A DNA stretch of 64,000 bases from Collinsella aerofaciens. Its GTDB lineage: Bacteria; Actinomycetota; Coriobacteriia; Coriobacteriales; Coriobacteriaceae. Under the pieces are notes generated by a model. The model saw only the letters and a list, made by a program, of their open reading frames with translations. It did not search any database and was not told the DNA's origin. Numbering within the stretch: position 1 is the stretch's first letter; each line of letters begins with the position of its first letter. Location: assembly GCF_005845035.1 (NCBI RefSeq), contig NZ_SPFO01000008.1, positions 23,372 through 87,371 on the forward strand, read 5' to 3'. Made by a program: the position numbers and the translations under genes. This document shows positions 62,006-64,000 of this stretch, piece after piece.

Positions 62006-63241
62006 ATGTTTAATAAAAAGCCCCTCGCGGATACCACCACCCGAAGACCCTCAACTGGTGCGCAGGCCAAGATCTACAGTCGCGATAACGTGGCTCGCTA
62101 TTCCGAGCGCGCTCGCCAACGTCGTCGTAGCCACACGATTCGTCACGTCGCGCTCATTGTCGTGCTTGGCGTGCTGCTGAGCGCCACTACCGCTGCCGGC
62201 CTGTGGTTTGCCACCATTATGGGCAAGCTCGGCGATTCTAATGTCATTACCGACAATCTGCGTCGGGTTCTGGTTGACACCGATGAGGCAAAGGATCCGT
62301 TCTACGTGCTGCTTCTTGGCACCGACGGCCGTCCGGGCGAGGATACGTATCGTGCCGACTCGATTATCCTGGCACGCATCGATCCCACGCAAAAGCAGGC
62401 GATGCTCATTTCCGTTCCGCGCGACACCAAGGTCGAGTACAAGGGCGAGACCATGAAGATCAACGCCTGCCATACCGTTGGCGGCGCCGAGGCCATGGTC
62501 GAGGCGGTCAACGAGCTGTGCGGTGTTCAGATTTCCCACTATGCCGAGGTCAGCTTCGACGGTATGCAGGCGCTGATTGATTCGGTTGGCGGTATCGACA
62601 TTAACGCAACCGATGATGTTGACGACCCCGAGCACCTGGATATTAAGATTACCGCTGGCCAGCAGCATATGGACGGCGCCACCGCCCTTACCTATGCCCG
62701 CTGCCGCTACACCTATGCCGACGGCGATTACACGCGCATGCGCCACCAGCGTCAGGTGCTTGGCGCCCTTGCCAACCAGATTCTCAATAACTTCGATGCC
62801 ACGAAGATCTTTGGCCTGGTCAACTCGCTGTCCGATATGCTCGTAACCGATATGAGCGTTCAGGATATCGTGGCTACGGTCAACGCCATGCGCGGTATGG
62901 ATGTCGACGGTATCTACTCGGCCAACCTGCCCTCGTACGCCGACGACAGCACCATGATCGACGGTGTGAGCTACGTCTTTGTCTACGAGGACGAGCTCAA
63001 GGAAATGATGGAGCGCGTCGATGCCGGCAAGGATCCCAAGGGTCCCAACAACATGGGTCTTTCCGACGGTTCCAGCTCTACAATCGGCGACCTGAACAAC
63101 AACACGTCTGACGACTACGCAAACGGTACCGCAACCTCATCGGTCAGCTCTGACGATTCCGATGACTCAAGCGATTCGAGCGATTCGGACTACTACGAAG
63201 AGCCCACCGGCGACGGCAACGGCTACGAAGCCAACTACTAG
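62006..63241 (+). CDS. LytR-CpsA-Psr family cell wall ligase
   Basis: Attaches teichoic acids or other glycopolymers to peptidoglycan outside the membrane. 411 residues: a basic N-terminal cytoplasmic stretch, one transmembrane helix (VALIVVLGVLLSATTAAGLWFAT, about residues 50-72), and the LCP domain with LLLGTDGR, YRADSIILARID, ISVPRDTKV, SYARCR-like YARCRYTYADGDYTRMRHQRQVL (part: DGDYTRMRHQRQVL) and its conserved arginines and aspartates. The C-terminus is a Ser/Asp-rich tail (SSDDSDDSSDSSDSDYYEE), likely disordered. ATG chosen; a TTG two codons upstream is possible. Follows murA by 12 bases. Confidence 0.93.
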   Translation: MFNKKPLADTTTRRPSTGAQAKIYSRDNVARYSERARQRRRSHTIRHVALIVVLGVLLSATTAAGLWFATIMGKLGDSNVITDNLRRVLVDTDEAKDPFYVLLLGTDGRPGEDTYRADSIILARIDPTQKQAMLISVPRDTKVEYKGETMKINACHTVGGAEAMVEAVNELCGVQISHYAEVSFDGMQALIDSVGGIDINATDDVDDPEHLDIKITAGQQHMDGATALTYARCRYTYADGDYTRMRHQRQVLGALANQILNNFDATKIFGLVNSLSDMLVTDMSVQDIVATVNAMRGMDVDGIYSANLPSYADDSTMIDGVSYVFVYEDELKEMMERVDAGKDPKGPNNMGLSDGSSSTIGDLNNNTSDDYANGTATSSVSSDDSDDSSDSSDSDYYEEPTGDGNGYEANY

Positions 63242-63242
63242 A

Positions 63243-63389
63243 GTTACGGCGTTTTACCAAACGCCGTAACGACTCGACGCTGCGCGGGCCGCATTTGGAC
63301 AATCTGACGTTCAACTTCAAGGGCGCGACCAGAAGGTCAGCGCCCTTTCGCTTCACGTCACCTTGTCTCAAATGCGACCCGCTCGCTGT
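63243..63389 (+). repeat. Structured element B, copy 4
   Basis: 5' hairpin GTTACGGCGTTTTACC with AAACGCCGTAAC, GACGCTGCG, then almost the same as copy 3 (two differences in about 113 bases). The 5' hairpin resembles that of copy 1 rather than copy 3, so modules have been mixed. Starts one base after the LCP stop. A GGGGACGTTCC block follows at 63428. Confidence 0.75.
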
Positions 63390-63476
63390 CGTTGCCAAAA
63401 CATCGGCGTTGCCGGAACACTTGGCACTTGGGGACGTTCCTTTTAATATGAGCAGGACATTGTCAAGAGGCAAAAT

Positions 63477-63510
63477 CGGGCCTGGCCCCAACGATATGGG
63501 GTCAGGCCCT
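63477..63510. terminator. GC-rich hairpin near the IS110 element
   Basis: GGGCCTGGCCCC / GGGGTCAGGCCC with a short loop. On the minus strand it follows the transposase remnant; on the plus strand it may end the murA-LCP transcript. It might lie in the element or just outside it. Confidence 0.5.
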
Positions 63511-63762
63511 CTCCCTATATCAGCCCGTCCGCGGCGACCTCGGCGTGTCTTACCGACGCCCGTCTTTGCAGTTTAATATCCGCCCGCGGCGATCTCTCGC
63601 TGGGCAATCCGTTGCTACGGCTGAGGCTTCTACGTCGAACCGACAGTCTGTGCACGCGTGTGGCGCCCTGGGCGCTCGCAGAAAAGGGACCTGAGGTTCG
63701 CCTCAACGGCTTCGGATCGAACCGCTTCCGGGGTGATCGGCTTATGTGCGGGGGACCGCCCC

Positions 63763-64000
63763 CTACGCCTCCTCGGCCATGAGGCCGACCGCCCACACCC
63801 AGCAGGCGAGCTCGCGCGCCGTGGCCACGTTCGCCTTGTTGCCGTGGACCCCGCGCGCGAGCAGCGCCTCCCGCCTCTCGACCAGCCTCCGCACGCCCTT
63901 GGCGGCATGCCTCCGGGCGCCCCGGTCCGGGGCCTGGCCCCTGGCGGGCTCCTTCGGCCGCCCCGAGCACGTCAGGTAGTGCCACGCGGCCTCGACCAGC
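63763..64000 (-). CDS. IS110-family transposase, 3' end (truncated by window edge)
   Basis: The last 78 residues of a transposase read from the right edge: LVEAAWHYLTCSGRPKEPAR followed by RHAAKGVRRLVERREALLARG and ANVATARELACWVWAVGLM before the stop. The 'R....L..RG...N.ata.ArElacwvW' pattern is the end of the Transposase_20 domain of IS110/IS1111 enzymes. The start lies outside the window. About 250 bases of noncoding DNA follow on the minus strand; IS1111-type elements keep their bridge RNA on this side. Element ends were not identified. Confidence 0.7.
   Translation of the reverse strand, partial: LVEAAWHYLTCSGRPKEPARGQAPDRGARRHAAKGVRRLVERREALLARGVHGNKANVATARELACWVWAVGLMAEEA

Noticed and set aside
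63515..63985. A 156-codon minus-strand frame rich in Arg, Gly and Ala
   Set aside because: It is the wrong frame over the transposase end; the correct frame gives the IS110-like C-terminus.

Overview
The window looks like a stretch of a Coriobacteriia chromosome, most likely Collinsella or a close relative. This is inferred from its high GC content, the frequent GTG and TTG starts, and the gene order upp, atpI-like, atpBEFHAGDC, murA, LytR-CpsA-Psr. No rRNA or tRNA gene was seen. The DNA is gene-dense and the genes are mostly intact.

Layout. Positions 609-9481 hold a six-gene surface-fibre locus: a SipW-type signal peptidase, three secreted proteins with SipW-type (TasA/camelysin-like) leaders, one 1820-residue repeat adhesin and a small protein with an LAATG sorting signal. 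Next come an LtaS-like phosphoglycerol transferase (10184-12484, minus) and a nitroreductase. A potassium operon follows: kup, a tiny membrane protein, and a KdpD-like kinase with a KdpE-like regulator (13705-18443). Housekeeping and metabolic genes follow: an RlmKL-like rRNA methylase, a HAD phosphatase, an FSA-type transaldolase and Tex. A LysR regulator is divergent from an SDR / OFA-type MFS / Gfo-Idh operon (25698-30122). Then come a diguanylate cyclase, a MarR-controlled heterodimeric ABC exporter (31791-36013), a pyridoxamine-kinase-like gene with a TIGR04076-like partner, a low-molecular-weight phosphatase, an MFS permease, a hypothetical membrane protein and an aldose-epimerase-like gene. 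After these lie a polar amino acid ABC transporter with an M20 peptidase (41875-46255), prfA, prmC, a HigBA-type toxin-antitoxin pair, tsaC, glpK, upp, the complete ATP synthase operon, murA and an LCP protein. The 3' end of an IS110-family transposase is cut by the right edge.

The most unusual content lies between the genes. Several distinct families of structured repeats occur. The clearest is a roughly 145-nt multi-stem element in four copies (36115, 41601, 47576, 63243), three of them starting within a few bases of a stop codon. Its stems keep pairing although their sequences differ. A second family (9502-9626 and 10035-10163 on the opposite strand) shows the same kind of compensatory change. 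A third consists of alternating inverted ~17-nt repeats with ~13-nt variable spacers (9655-9951 and 31446-31620). A fourth is a REP-like hairpin with an ACAAAGGG...CCCTTTGT core. Long perfect hairpins also fill most convergent gene junctions.

How the genes fit together: the left locus should build a cell-surface fibre or matrix. The LtaS-like, MurA and LCP proteins serve the envelope. Kup with a KdpDE-like pair suggests regulated potassium uptake. The right third is translation termination, tRNA modification and energy metabolism. Functions are assigned from remembered family motifs only; no database search was run.
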